Source: Oryctolagus cuniculus (lineage: Eukaryota; Chordata; Mammalia; Lagomorpha; Leporidae). From it: DNA of 64,000 bases. This document shows, piece after piece, positions 45,713 to 57,189 of this stretch (positions are counted from its first letter, which is position 1; each line of letters starts with the position of its first letter). Both the position numbers and the translations under genes were made by a program. The stretch is taken from contig NC_091432.1 of assembly GCF_964237555.1 (NCBI RefSeq), positions 168,694,792 to 168,758,791 of the forward strand, written 5' to 3'. Under the pieces are notes generated by a model. The model was not told where the DNA came from. It was given only the letters and a program-made list of their open reading frames with translations, and did not search any database.

Positions 45713-47165
45713 ACTGAGGAATGCTGAGTGAAATAAGCCAGTCCCAAAGGGACAAATACCATATGTTCTCCCTGATCGGTGACAACTGACTGAACACCAA
45801 AAAGGAAACCTGTTGAAGTGAAATGGACACTATGGGAAACGGTGACTTGATCAGCATAGCCCTGACTGTTAATGAACAACTTAATACATTATCCCTCTTA
45901 GTAGTTTTTTGTCTGTTCTACTTAATATGACTGGTTTAATTCTGTAATTAATACACAGTTATTCTTAAGTGTTGAAAATTAACTGAAATGTGATCCCTGT
46001 TAAACATAAGAGTAGGAATAAGAGAGGGAAGAGATGTACAATTTGGGACATGCTCAAGCTGACTTGCCCCAAATGGTAGAGTTAGAAACATACCAGGGGA
46101 TTCCAATTTAATCCCATCAAGGTGGCATGTACCAATGCCATCTCACTATTCCAAGTGATCAATTTCAGTTCACAATTGATCATAATGAAAGGACTAAGAG
46201 TCAAAGGGAGCACATAAACAAGTCTAGTACCTGCTAACACTAACCGATAGAATAAATAAAGGGGAGAGTGATCCAACATGGGAAGCGAGATACTCAGCAG
46301 ACTCATAGAATGGCGGATGTCCTAAACAGCACTCTGGCCTCAGAATCAGCCCTTAAGGCACGTGGATCTGGCTGAAAAGCCCATGAGAGTATTTCAGGCA
46401 TGGAAAGCCAAGACACTCTGGCAAAAGATCTCTGTGAGTGAGATCCCAGTGGAAAGAACAGGTCTTCAAAGAAGGAGGTACCTTTCTCTGAAGGGAGGAG
46501 AGAACCTCCACTTTGACTATGACCTTGTCTAAACAAGATAAGAGTCGGAGAACTCAGAGGGCTTCCATAGCCTTGGAAACTTATGACTGGAGCATAGGGA
46601 GATTACTGATGCCATAGACAGGAGTGTCAATTTGTAAAGTCAACAACAGGAGTCACTGTGCACTTACTCCTCATGTAGGATCTCTGTCCTTAATGTGCTG
46701 TGCATTGAGATTTAATGCTATAACGAGTACTCAAACAGTATATTTCACTTTGTGTTTCTATGGGGGTGCAAACTGTTGAAATCTTTACTTAATGCATACT
46801 AAACTGATCTTCTGTAAAAAAAAAAAAAAAGAAATTATCAATTCCCAACTTGACTCTCACTGGGATTAAACATGACAATAGGTCTGATCTGATTTCATCA
46901 TCATTTAAAAAAAATCATCTATTATTTTTCACCTTATGTTTCTGTGTGGGAGCAAACTGTTGAAATCCTTACTTAAGGTATACTAAGCTGATCTTCTGTA
47001 TATTAAGATAATCGAAAATGAATCTTGATGTGAATGGAAGGGGAGAGGGAGTGGGAAAGGGGAGGGTTGCGGGTGGGAGGGATGGTATGGGGGGGGAAGC
47101 CATTGTAACCCATGAGTCATACTTTGGAAATTTATATTCATTAAACAAAAGTTAAAAAAAATACA
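45713..47165 (+). mobile_element. L1 3' end with internal duplication
   Basis: From the ORF2 end (GAATGCTGAGTGAAATAAGC) through the whole 3' UTR. A block containing GCAAACTGTTGAAATC, ATACTAA and GATCTTCTGTA occurs twice (about 46758-46816 and 46940-47000). The first copy ends in an A run followed by AATTATCAATTCCCAACTTG. G-rich tract at about 47035-47098. Boundaries are approximate and no TSD was found. Confidence 0.85.
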
Positions 47166-47461
47166 AAAAAAACGTTGTGGTTTCAAGAATGCTTCCTGGA
47201 TTGTAGTCCGTGTTTGACCGACAGCCTCTGGCTGTCCTGCCTGCTGCTCCCTTACAAGCATAAGGTAACAGTCACTCTAAATAAAAATGGGCTGCTGCTA
47301 CAGGTACACCACTCAAGTTATAGGCCACGTTCAGCAGGTATTCGTCCCTACATGACCTGGCTACCTGCTGCTTCCTTGCAGTGTGTTCAACAAAGCTAGC
47401 TCTGCTCATGCTTCACTCGGGTGAATACATTCAACTGTCCATGTAATTGCTTCCCATGACA
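47166..47461 (+). mobile_element. LTR-A, right part
   Basis: TACAAGCATAAGGTAACAGT and CTTCCTTGCAGTGTGTTCAA match the LTR at 56286-56654. Ends in CCCATGACA. The following TTTTGGTGGCTTCTATGAGG might be a decayed primer-binding site. Confidence 0.75.
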
Positions 47462-47569
47462 TTTTGGTGGCTTCTATGAGGGCTTCCCTTCTGATCATAG
47501 GGAGCCAACAATAGGCAGTGGTGTTGAAATGAAAAAAAATATATATATATCTAGAACTAGCGGATGCTG

Positions 47570-48083
47570 AATATCAATTGCTTTTTGCTTCTGTACTGCG
47601 CTGCTTGCTCAATGACTTAATGCGGGATGTCCAGCATAAGAAAAGGGGGTGGGGGGATAATTGTACCTCCATGACAGGCTTCACAAACTCCAGGAAGACG
47701 GGAAGGCCCAGTTCTTAGAAAACGAAATTTAGTAAATACTTCCTGAGATTAATGGTCTCCCACTTCCTTGTGTGACCACTTCCTTCTGAGACGCGTAGTC
47801 CCGGACTGCTGAGATGCACCAATAAAATGCTCAAATTTAGGTAATTTACATATAAAGAAAAAAAGAACTAGCATACGTGCTTAATGACAAACATACTTGT
47901 TTACTCAAGTGTATAAAAACGCTGTGACGGAGAGAGGCGGGGCTTCTCACCCCGCACTGCACTATGTTGTATGTGTGGTGGGAGCCCCAGCTCCTGGCAA
48001 TGAAACAATAAATCCTCTTGCCCTTGCATCTGTGACTGTCTTTTGTGGGTTAATTGGGAAAGGTCTCGGATCCCACAATTCAA
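47570..48083 (+). mobile_element. Probable class I-like LTR
   Basis: Has a TATA box (TATAAAAA, 47912-47918) and, 95 bp on, a polyadenylation signal (AATAAA, 48007-48012), followed by a TG/TCT-rich stretch. The 3' limit is set at CAATTCAACA and the 5' limit is uncertain. Sequence from 48084 to 48210 and from 48567 to about 49330 may be leader or internal remains, but I recognise no motif. Confidence 0.55.
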
Positions 48084-48210
48084 CAGTGGCATATCCTCTG
48101 AGCAATCTACACATACTGTTGGTACCCTGATCACTCTTAGCCCTTCCTTTTCGGTCTCTGGTCTTCCACAAAAAGTTAACCAGCTCTTGGGGCGAAGACT
48201 CCACTTTATT

Positions 48211-48266
48211 AAAAAAGATGTATTTATTTATTTGAAAGGCAGATTTATAGAGAGGCAGAGGCACAG

Positions 48267-48305
<39 letters not shown>

Positions 48306-48566
48306 TAGAGATCTTGCATCAGCTGGTTCACTCCCCAAATGACAAAAGGCCAGAGCTGGGCAGATCTGAATCCAGGAGCCTGGAGCTTCTTTCAGGTTTC
48401 CCATGTGGGTAGAGGGGCCCAAGACTTGAGCCATCTTCTACTGCTTTCCCAGGCCATAGTAGACAGCTGGATCAGAAGTGGAATAACCGGGACTTGAACC
48501 AGCACCCATATGGGATGCCGGCACTGCAGGTGGTGGCTTTACCTGCTACGCCACAGCGCTGGCCCA
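48211..48566 (-). mobile_element. C-SINE, minus, with AT and GA runs
   Basis: TTATTTGAAAGGCAGATTTA, then (AT)n and (AG)n at about 48268-48306, ending in the reversed head GCGCTGGCCC. Confidence 0.93.
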
Positions 48567-49818
48567 AATCCCACTTCTGTGCCCTATCTCTGGTCCTCAG
48601 AGAACTATATGCATGTGTGGAGGCAACTGAGGATTCTTGGCCAGGTTGACTCTGGAGGAATCAGAAGATCTACATTCTTGGATGCTCAGTGCCCATTGCC
48701 CTTAGCGGGGAGGACTCCCTCTATTCCATATTGGTGGGCTCCTTTTGTCCTTCACAAAGGTTGAAAGCCTATTTCCTCCCTTCATGTGGCTGGTCATCCT
48801 GCTGTAACGATCCTAGGCTGAAAGACTTGACACTTCAAAGGTCAGTGTGACCCTGAATACGACTCTCTCTCTCTCCCTCTCTCTCTGTCCCTTTTCTTCC
48901 AGACCTCGATTGGCTACCCAGTGTTAGAGACCATCCTTCCTGAGGAAGCATCTGGTCCTTCTTTTAGCCAAAGAAGCACCAGTGGTTCCCCTTCCACAGG
49001 CAGGACACCCCCATTGACGTGAACACCCATTTCTGCCGGCCCTATGCTCAGGCATGTCGAAGAATGGAACAGTCCCTTTAATCGATCAGTTTAATTCCCA
49101 GTCACAGAATAGGAGCATCCAGTTCCTTTCTCTAGCTCCAGTACAAACTTCTGGAACAGGAAAATCTAGCCCTTTACAATATTGTCCTCTGTCACAGGTA
49201 ACCTCTTATGTTCTCTGCTTTGTTCTAAGTTCTGACTCTTGTTCTCGCGCTAATAGACTCCTTGGAAAAAGGTCTTGTGTTCATTGTTGTCTTTGTTAAG
49301 TTCTGATTGGGAAAGCTGGGTCTTAAAAGAGTTAAAAATCTTCTTGAATACAAGCTCCTGAGTGCTTTAATATCAATGGAAATACCCTTGGTTCTGTATT
49401 TAAATGTTTCGCCCTTTATGTTCAGGAATTTTTTTTCCTGTAATTTCTATTCTTTGTAGAACTTTGATAAAGAGATAAATGTGTTTAACTTTTTTAGCAG
49501 ACTTAATTTCTCTAAAATTAAAAAACTTATGAGGATATTTGATTTTATGACAATGTGATTGTTTGCACAAACTGTTCACTCGGAATCTATTCTATTCATA
49601 ACAGAATATAGTTAAAAATTGTCATATCTAAAAATCATGCACAGAATGCCTGACTTTAAAGATTCTCAGCCTTGTAGTGAGTAATGGAGTTGCCACTTCT
49701 GAGTAGGCCCTGAAACTTCAAAAGACTAGAAACTACAGTCAAAAATCCAAGTGTGCCTGGGATTGGCTTTTGACTTTGAGAGTTTTCAAAATCTAAGAAT
49801 CTAAGATTATTATATGGC
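48567..49818. other. No gene recognised
   Basis: About 1.25 kb without a clear frame. A CT run lies at about 48862-48890. The first 750 bp may belong to the LTR element to the left. Confidence 0.45.
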
Positions 49819-49830
49819 AAAGCAACTTTT

Positions 49831-50749
49831 TTTTTAAATTTTTATTTAGTAAATATAATTTTCCAAAGTACAGTTTATGGATTACAATGGCTTTTCCCCC
49901 CATAACTTCCCTCCCACTCGCACCCCTCCCATCTCCCGCTCCCTCTCCTATTCCATTCACATCAAGATTCATTTTCAATTCTCTTTATGTACAGAAGATA
50001 AATTTAGTATATATTAAGTAAAGATTTCATCAGTTTTCACCCACACAGAACATAAAGTGTAAAATACTGTTTGAGTACTAGTTATAGCATTAATTCACAT
50101 TGAACAACACATTAAGGACAGAGATCCTACATGAGGAGTAAGTGCACAGTGACTCCTGTTGTTGACTTAACAAATTGGCACTCTTGATTATGGCGTCAGT
50201 AATCTCTCTAGGCTCTAGTCATGAGTTGCCAAGGCTATGGAAGCCTTTTGAGTTCGCTGACTTCGATCTTATTTAGACAAGGTCATAGTCAAAGTGAAGT
50301 TCTCTCCTCCCTTCAGAGAAAGGTACCTCCTTCTTTGATGGCCCATTCTTTCTACTGGGATCTCACTCACAGAGATCTTTCATTTAGGTGTTTTTTTTTT
50401 TTGCCAGAGTGTCTTGGCTTTCCATGCCTGAAATACTCTCATGGGCTCTTCAGCCAGATCTGAATGCCTTAAGGGCAGAGTGCTGTTTAGGACATCTGCC
50501 ATTCTATGAGTCTGCTGTGTATCGCGCTTCCCATGTTGGATTGTTATCTCCTTTTAAAATCTATCAGTTAGCATTAGCAGACACTAGTCTTGTTTATGTG
50601 ATCCCTTTGACTCTTAGACCTATCAGTATGATCAACTGACTTGCCCCAAATGGTGGGGTAGAAATGTACCAGGGGATTCCAATACAATCCCATCAAGGTT
50701 ACATGTACCAATGCCATCTCACTAGTCCAAGTGATCAATTTCAGTTCAC
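49831..50749 (-). mobile_element. L1 3' end, minus, 5'-truncated
   Basis: C-rich complement of the L1 G-rich tract at about 49898-49955. TSD AAAGCAACTTTT (49819-49830) and AAAGGAACTTTT (50750-50761), one mismatch. Confidence 0.95.
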
Positions 50750-51040
50750 AAAGGAACTTTTGTTAAAGTACCTAAAGCAATCAAACCATTTATAAATAAA
50801 AAACTATTTATAAATCTGCTTTTACAGTGTAACTGTTCATTATTTTTAGGATGGCTAACTTTGATATTCTTGTTGATTTTGTTATATATTTTTCTTTTGC
50901 GCTTTGTGCTACAGAAGTACAATTCCCAGCAAGATAATTCTGGCCTAGTACTTTCAGATGATGACTCAAGCCTAGAGAACTAAGTAGTTAAGTTTAACAT
51001 AAGAACCACTCCTTCTAAAATATTTTTGTTGTTTGAATGT

Positions 51041-51507
51041 TGTGCCGGCCTGCAGCACAAAGAACTGGGTTTCCTGAAACAGAGTGGGAATGCGGGGACA
51101 AGGATGCAAAGAATGGAGCCAAGACAAGTCCTGATCAAGGCTCATTTATTCAACAAATCCAGTAGTATTTAAACATGACCAGTTGTATACAAGAAGGCAC
51201 ATTTACATAAAACATTTACATATCCAAAAGACTTTTGGGGTTATAAGGAGTTCCAGACAGGTTCTTCTACTTAACTGTTATCAATCATTGATTACAAGGG
51301 TATAATAAAACACCTAGGTGATCAATGCAGATCTCAGGTGTGACTGATTATCTACATCATCTCTTGTGAGAAGTGTAACAGTGAGATAGGGTTCTTCCTG
51401 CCTCTTCCCGGAACCTCCTTAGCCTTTTGTCTGTGTCGGGATATGGGATGTCTCCATCCATATGTTTGAGTTTAAACAAAAGGGGCGACTGCCTGGGGCT
51501 GCCCACA
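51041..51507 (-). mobile_element. Solo LTR, class II-like, minus, 467 bp
   Basis: Read on the minus strand it starts TGTGGGCAGCC and ends GGCCGGCACA. Flanked by GAATGT (51035-51040) and GAATAT (51508-51513), a 6-bp TSD with one mismatch. A minus-strand AATAAATGAGCC supplies a polyadenylation signal about 100 bp before the 3' end. Confidence 0.8.
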
Positions 51508-51781
51508 GAATATGGCTGAAAACGTTTTTTTTTTTTCTATAAAATCATTCATTTCAGTATTTTTGTTTTTGAAATTTGAAATATATTTTCAAGAATCCAA
51601 ATTCCAGGCCAATATTAAATCCCCATGACTTGTTTCCTTCAACTCCCCAGGAAAATACATTTGTAGCTTCTCTAAATGGCTTAGCGGAACATCACAGGCA
51701 TGGCGCTTGCTTCTTGAGGCTCAGACTTGCCGCTGACAGATGAGAATCTCAGAGGTATGCTTTGAGAAAATGTGAAAGTTT

Positions 51782-52526
51782 TGGAGCCAGCATGGTGGTG
51801 TATGTCGCTCCCCGTCTTCGTGGAGGAACGACACAGGACCCTGCGCTGTTCTTTCGTCTGCTCGGCCCTCCCCGGGTTTGCTGCTGGTTCTTCCCGGGTT
51901 GGCTACTGTCCCTTCCACCTCCGTGGAAGGGCAGTTCCCCCTGCCACATTCCCCACTTCCGCAGGGGAGCGGCACACCGCCGGCCGGCTCTCTTGGGGGC
52001 TGCACAGGTGTTCCCCTTAGATGTTCCCCTTAGATGTTCCTGGTGCATGCCGTCTCTCTCCTCCTTTATAGTCCTCCTCCGCCAATCCTAACTCGGCTGC
52101 CCACACGCCGAGTACGCTGCTCTCCAATCAGGAGCAAGTCCTACAGTTTATTGGCTGAACTGGAGGCAGCTGTGTAGAAGCTGTTTTCTCCTCTCCCAGC
52201 GCCATATCGTGGGAGAGCAGATGCATAGAATAAGTCTTAATTCCAGTAACTTAGTCTAGTCCGAGTTGCTCCCCACAGTGTAGGAGGTAAAGCTGCTGCC
52301 TGCAGTGCCGGCATCCCATATGTGCGCCGGTTCAAGACCCAGCTGCTCTACTTCTACTTCTGATCCAGCTCTCTGCTATGGCCTGGGAAAGCAGTAGAAG
52401 ATGGCCCAAGTCCTTTGGCCTCTGCACCCACATTGGAGACCAGGAAGAAGCTCCTGGCTCCTGGCTACAGATCAGCACAGCTCTGGCCATTGTGGCCAAC
52501 TGGAGAGTGAACCAGCGGATGGAAAC

Positions 52527-52562
<36 letters not shown>

Positions 52563-52621
52563 GCCTCTCCTTCTCTGTGTAACTCTGACTTTCAAGTAAA
52601 TAAATAACTCTTTAAAAAAAA
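51782..52621 (+). mobile_element. C-SINE interrupted by a solo LTR
   Basis: Head at 51782-51802 (GGAGCCAGCATGGTGGTGTA), body resumes at 52278 and runs to the tail near 52620, with CT run at about 52528-52561. TSD GAAAATGTGAAAGTTT (51766-51781) and GAAAATGTAAAAGTTT (52622-52637). Confidence 0.93.
51803..52277 (-). mobile_element. Solo LTR, class II-like, minus, inside SINE
   Basis: Same family as 5720-6196 and nearly the same length (475 against 477 bp), with shared blocks such as the TATA region (complement of CCTTTATAGTCC) and GGAGAGCAGCGTACTCGGCG. Direct repeat GTGTA at 51798-51802 and 52278-52282. A short GTTCCCCTTAGAT duplication is present near 52010-52035. Confidence 0.88.
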
Positions 52622-52789
52622 GAAAATGTAAAAGTTTAAAACAAATATGGAATATTAAAACATTTAATTGTTTACATTTCATAATTAGTACTGTGACAGA
52701 TAATCTGTCCATGTGTAATTCTGTACACAGGCTAGTGTAGGCTAGTGTATTGTAGAGAGAGGATGGTACTAGTTGAAGAAGTATTAACG

Positions 52790-53147
52790 GGCCGGCGCCG
52801 CGGCTCACTAGGCTAATCCTCTGCCTTGCGGCGCCGGCACACCGGGTTCTAGTCCTGGTCGGGGAGCCGGATTCTGTCCCAGTTGCCCCTGTTCCAGGCC
52901 AGCTCTCTGCTGTGGCTCGGGAGTGCAGTGGAGGATGACCCAAGTCCTTGGGCCCTGTACCCCATGGGAGACCAGGAGAAGTACCTGGCTCCTGCCATCG
53001 GATCAGCAGGGTGCACTGGCCGCAGCGCACTGGCCGCGGCGGCCATTGGAGGGTGAACCAATGGCAAAGGAAGACCTTTCTCTCTGTCTCTCTCTCTCAC
53101 TGTCCACTCTGCCTGTCAAAAAAAAAAAGAAAAAAAAAGAAAAAAAA
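52790..53147 (+). mobile_element. C-SINE, plus, young
   Basis: Head GGCCGGCGCCGCGGCTCACT, A-rich tail with G interruptions. Perfect TSD AAGTATTAACG at 52779-52789 and 53148-53158. Confidence 0.98.
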
Positions 53148-53159
53148 AAGTATTAACGA

Positions 53160-54063
53160 AGAATCCCCAGAACCGACGGATTTATTTCACATGAAAATGT
53201 GAAGGAGGGAGATAGCAAGGGTTTTTTCCCTACACTAGCCTCCTAACTGGTTTCCTGTTCCCTTTTACATCTCTGACTTACCTAACATGTATGTATGAGA
53301 AGACATCATGGAAGCAGTACCGTTTACCTGGTAATGGCAGTCTCTGTTTACAAACACTGCACGGCTTTTCACAGTCCATAACATGCAATCAAAATAGTTT
53401 AAACTTGTGACTTCAAGGCCCTGCATTCAGGTTCTATTTCACAAGTCTTATTCCTGGTACTGCTTCTCCATTTTATAGGCAAAGTTCAACACACTTATTT
53501 TCTCTAGAGGAGAATATTCCAGATACTGGAATAGTTTAGGCTTTTCAAGCCACTCCACCTTACGTGCAGTTCTGTGCTGTTGTAGCCCAGAAGGTCTCCA
53601 GCCAATCCCTCCTTGCTCTGGGTCACCCTGGGCCTCTTTCAGCACCTTCAGTGCATTGAGCTTTGTCCTACTCCAGGATCTCTGCTCACACCTGAGGATA
53701 CTTTCTTTACTCTTTCCTGACTTTGCCATACTAACAGCTTACCATGACTTTCTCACGCTTGGTCTGTTCCACACACGTGTGTACCCGCTACAGGGATTTG
53801 AACATCCCTTTCTGGAAGGTTCTTGATGTTCTCCTGCTCCTCTTCCTACACAGAGAGGATCTCCCCAGGGGACTAGAGTGGCTCTCATGTGGCTCTCAAC
53901 CTGTGCTGCCAGGTTGAGCCAGACAAAGTCTTCTTGCAATCTGCAATCACTGATCTCAGAGTTTCCAAAAATAAGATGGCTTTAGGTTTTGGGTTGGGAA
54001 ACTGGACCTAATTTTCACAGTTCCTACAAACAATTTCACTGACAAGTTAACCAAACTAGTGTT
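53160..54063. other. No gene recognised
   Basis: About 900 bp of unassigned sequence. Open frames at 53448-53939 (minus) are short and show no family signature. Confidence 0.5.
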
Positions 54064-54361
54064 GGGGCTGTCACTGTGGTGTAGTGGGTAAAGCTGCCAC
54101 CTCCAGTGCTGGCATCCCATATGGGTGCTGGTTTGAGTCCTGGCTGCTCCACTTCCAATCCAGCTCTCTGCTATGGCTTGGGAAAGCAGTACAAGATGGT
54201 CCACGTCCTTGGGACCCTGCACCAATGTGGGAGACCTGGAAGAAGCTCCTGGCTCCTGGCTTTGGATTGGCACAGCTCTGGCTCTGTCTCTCTTCCTCTG
54301 CCTCTCTGTGACTCTGCCTTTCAAATAAATAAATAAATCTTCAAAAAAAAAAAAAAAAAAC
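54064..54361 (+). mobile_element. C-SINE, plus
   Basis: Head GGGGCTGTCACTGTGGTGTA. Part of the 3' region before the CT run is deleted. CTAGTGT on both sides is the probable TSD. Confidence 0.93.
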
Positions 54362-54619
54362 AAAACCCTAGTGTCACCAAAATACTTTTTTTTTTTAAAA
54401 GCAACTATCTTTTGAGAAGACATTTAGCCTAAAGGCTATTATGGCCATGCCCTGCATTGAACAGTTTAGGCTCAATTTCTGACTCTGGGTCTTGACTCCA
54501 GCTTCCTAGCAATGCAAAATTGGAGGCAGAGTGATGGCTCAAGTAGCTGGTTCCCGTGACCCATGTAGGAGACCTGGATTAAATGCCTAGCTTTCAGCTG
54601 GTCTTGGGCTAGCCCCAGC

Positions 54620-55074
54620 TGTTAGGAAACTGGCACAGTTGTAGCCAGGTGGCTGCATGGCCCAACTACCTGAGCCAGGCTCCACCCCCATCCTAATGGG
54701 ATTCGATGCTCCTGCTTCCCTGCCCGCCCTCAGGCAAAGTTTTAAAAGGGCCTGTTCCTGAACACGTGCTCTCTTGGCCCTTCTCTCCTGCTCTCTCGGC
54801 CCTTCTCTCCTGCTCTCTCTTGGTTCCTCTCTCTAGCCTCCTCCTCTGGTCTCTTGGCTCTTGGCCCTTCTCTCCTGCTCTCTCTCGGTCCTTCTCTCCT
54901 GCGCTCTCTTGGCCTCTCTTGGCTTCTCTCCTCTCTCTTCTCCTTCCTCTGTCTCTCTCTCACAGTCTCCTTCTCTCTTTTTCCTTCACCACCCCTTCAC
55001 TCCGGTCTGTAGGGTGTTCCCCAATAAACCCTTTCCCTTACTCCGGTGTCCTGTGTGCTTTGCGACGGCTAACA
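54620..55074 (+). mobile_element. LTR-like element with CT-rich tandem array
   Basis: Termini form a perfect 6-bp inverted repeat (TGTTAG...CTAACA). Contains a TTTAAAAG TATA-like box (about 54741), a 22-bp CT-rich tandem array (from 54767) and AATAAA (55023-55028) near the 3' end. CCAGC flanks the insertion (54615-54619 and 55088-55092), but 13 unexplained bases (55075-55087) lie between CTAACA and the right copy. Confidence 0.75.
54767..55000 (+). repeat. 22-bp CT-rich minisatellite inside the LTR
   Basis: The first two units are in exact register (54767-54788 and 54789-54810, pattern TGCTCTCTTGGCCCTTCTCT), followed by degenerate units with the same CTTCTCTCCTG ends. Confidence 0.88.
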
Positions 55075-55150
55075 TTAAGATATAATACCAGCCACTGTAA
55101 GCATTTGGGTAGTAGAACTCTCTCCCTCTCTTCCTCCCAAATAAAATTAT

Positions 55151-56285
55151 ATATCTATAAAATACATTTATTATATATATATAAAATTAGGGTTTTTAAA
55201 AAATTACACCAGATAGCCTTTTATACAGATATAGAGAGTAGAAAATTCTTGGTGGAAATCAAAACAAATGTTAAATAAACAACGTCCCTCTCTTGTTAAG
55301 GGTTGAAAACTATCTTAAATCCTTCATCTTTTTATCTTTTTAGTATGACTTGTTTAGTTCTTTGCTTTCCTTTCCCATAGAGTGATATTCAAAAGACTGC
55401 CATACTCAAAAATGCCAGTCAGTTGATGCTAAAAGCTGGTTCCTCTTAGGAAACCATGGCTTTTGGCATTCATGCTGAAAACGTTTCCAACACTGACTAG
55501 TGGTGGTTAAACACTCCATCCTTACACCGGACCAGATCAACAACCAGGCCAAATCCAATATTTCAATGAGGGACAAACAGAACATAGCTACAGGATGATT
55601 GATCAGTAATATGTGTAGAAAAGTATCTTGATTACAGGGAAGGAATAAAAAATCAAGATGGAGTCGCAAGTGTCAAGCCTTAACATAATTAGATAAAGCT
55701 GACAGGTTATGAAGAAAGGGTTCTTATGCATGATTTCTGGGTAGTAATTATCACAAAAGACTGTGCTAGAATTATATCTTCTAGAGAAAGCCCCTACTTC
55801 AAAAAACAGAGATGCTACCTGGATATGATACTTGTTACTTTCACACATAATTCTAGAACATTGTCAACAAGGCTAGCTGATGTGTCTGAGAATAAGAGCA
55901 CCAGCCAACCCCTCCTATTTTCTCATGTTCGTAGGGATTTCTCTAATATCCTCTTCCTTGCCCTAACTCTGGGGCCTTCTTTTCAACAAACTAATTGCCT
56001 TTACCTTCTCCAGAATGCAGCAACTCCTTCAACATCAAATTCTTCCAGACAAGGCCACCTACAGTACTTTGGATAAGGTAAGCAGACATTTCTAGAATGA
56101 ATCACCCCCTTTTTCCCTGAGGTCCCGCCACCTGTAGGACCTCTGCAGCCAGGAACTGGGGCAACCCATACACCCTGCAAGACTGACAGTCTTAGGCAAG
56201 GTCAGTGTGATATCCTTGCCCAGAATGAAGCAGTTATAGAAGATGAGACTTTCACCTAAATGCCAAAGATGTGTTACTGTTGATC
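55151..56285. other. No gene recognised
   Basis: About 1.1 kb of unassigned sequence with short open frames on both strands and an AT run near 55149-55190. Confidence 0.5.
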
Positions 56286-56654
56286 TGTTAGGGGGAAATG
56301 GAGAGGGTAGCCCCAGGGCAGAGTCCCTTAAGCCAAAGGAGAATATGAGCTCCTCAGCAATACCCAGGGCTGTAAATCACCTATCTGGAAAAACCTAATG
56401 GACACAGAAAAGTCATCCTACTGGGGGAATCTTGTAGTTACAAGTATGCTTCTTTGTAGTACAATTCCCATACAAGCATAGTGTAACAGTCACCCTAACA
56501 CACAAGGGACCATGCTGCAGGTAGACTCCTCAGATTATGGTCCATGTTGCAGCAGTTGTTAGCCTCTCCCTGACCTGCCTGCCTGCTACTTCCTTGCAGT
56601 GTGTTCAATAAATCTAGCTAGGCTCCCTCTCTTCTCTGGTCACGTCTGGCAACA
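56286..56654 (+). mobile_element. LTR-B, same family as LTR-A
   Basis: Starts TGTTAGGGGG and ends GGCAACA, with AATAAA near 56607 (GTTCAATAAATCTAGC). Aligns by eye with both pieces of LTR-A (45593-45712 and 47166-47461) in the same direction. No clear TSD. Confidence 0.75.
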
Positions 56655-56659
56655 AAAAA

Positions 56660-56860
56660 TTTAAAAATGTTAATACCTAATATTACTGAATGATTCCTCT
56701 TTCTGCTAGGCACTGTTTCAAATGTTCTACAGCCTATCTTTGAATCTATAAGGGAGATTCTTTGGATTGTTTCAATGTGGAATGAGGGAAATGAGACTAG
56801 GAAGGATAGAGCAACTGACTCACATTTTCCAGCAAAGAAGTGGGACAGGTAGTCCCACTT
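56660..56860 (-). mobile_element. MIR fragment, minus
   Basis: CTGCTAGGCACTGTTTCAAA and GAGGGAAATGAGACTAGGAA follow the reversed MIR core. Confidence 0.65.
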
Positions 56861-57189
56861 ACTTATGGAAGCTTAAGTAAGCTTCCATAGCCTGTTTTTT
56901 TTTAAATCAGTATCCTGTCAGAATAAATGGTTAAGCATCTCAGGGAACAAGGGAAAAGTTGCATAGTTATATACAAAGAAGGCTAGCATAGTCATCATAA
57001 CCAAACATTAAATTTAACTTACTGGGTCTTCAGGTCAATTAATACTTTATTTATCAAGTATTCAGGAACTGAACTCTAAGAGGAATTCATGAAAAACAAC
57101 ACTGGACCTTCTGCTTAACAATATTGACAATAATTTTATTAAAAGACCCAAGATAATAAAAATGTCTGCTAAATATGATAGATATCTTG

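Larger units (their letters stand above)
54490..55150 (+). mobile_element. Old C-SINE split by an LTR element
   Basis: Left part 54490-54619 (GGTTCCCGTGACCCATGTAG and CCTAGCTTTCAGCTGGTC), right part 55088-55150 (AAGCATTTGGGTAG, then a CT-rich run and CAAATAAAAT). Confidence 0.75.

Noticed and set aside
47897..48342. Short frames next to the LTR at 47.6-48.1 kb as retroviral gag
   Set aside because: No recognisable gag motif, and frames on both strands overlap the LTR and a SINE.
54706..55278. 190-codon open frame rich in Leu and Ser
   Set aside because: It is the translation of the CT-rich minisatellite inside an LTR-like element.
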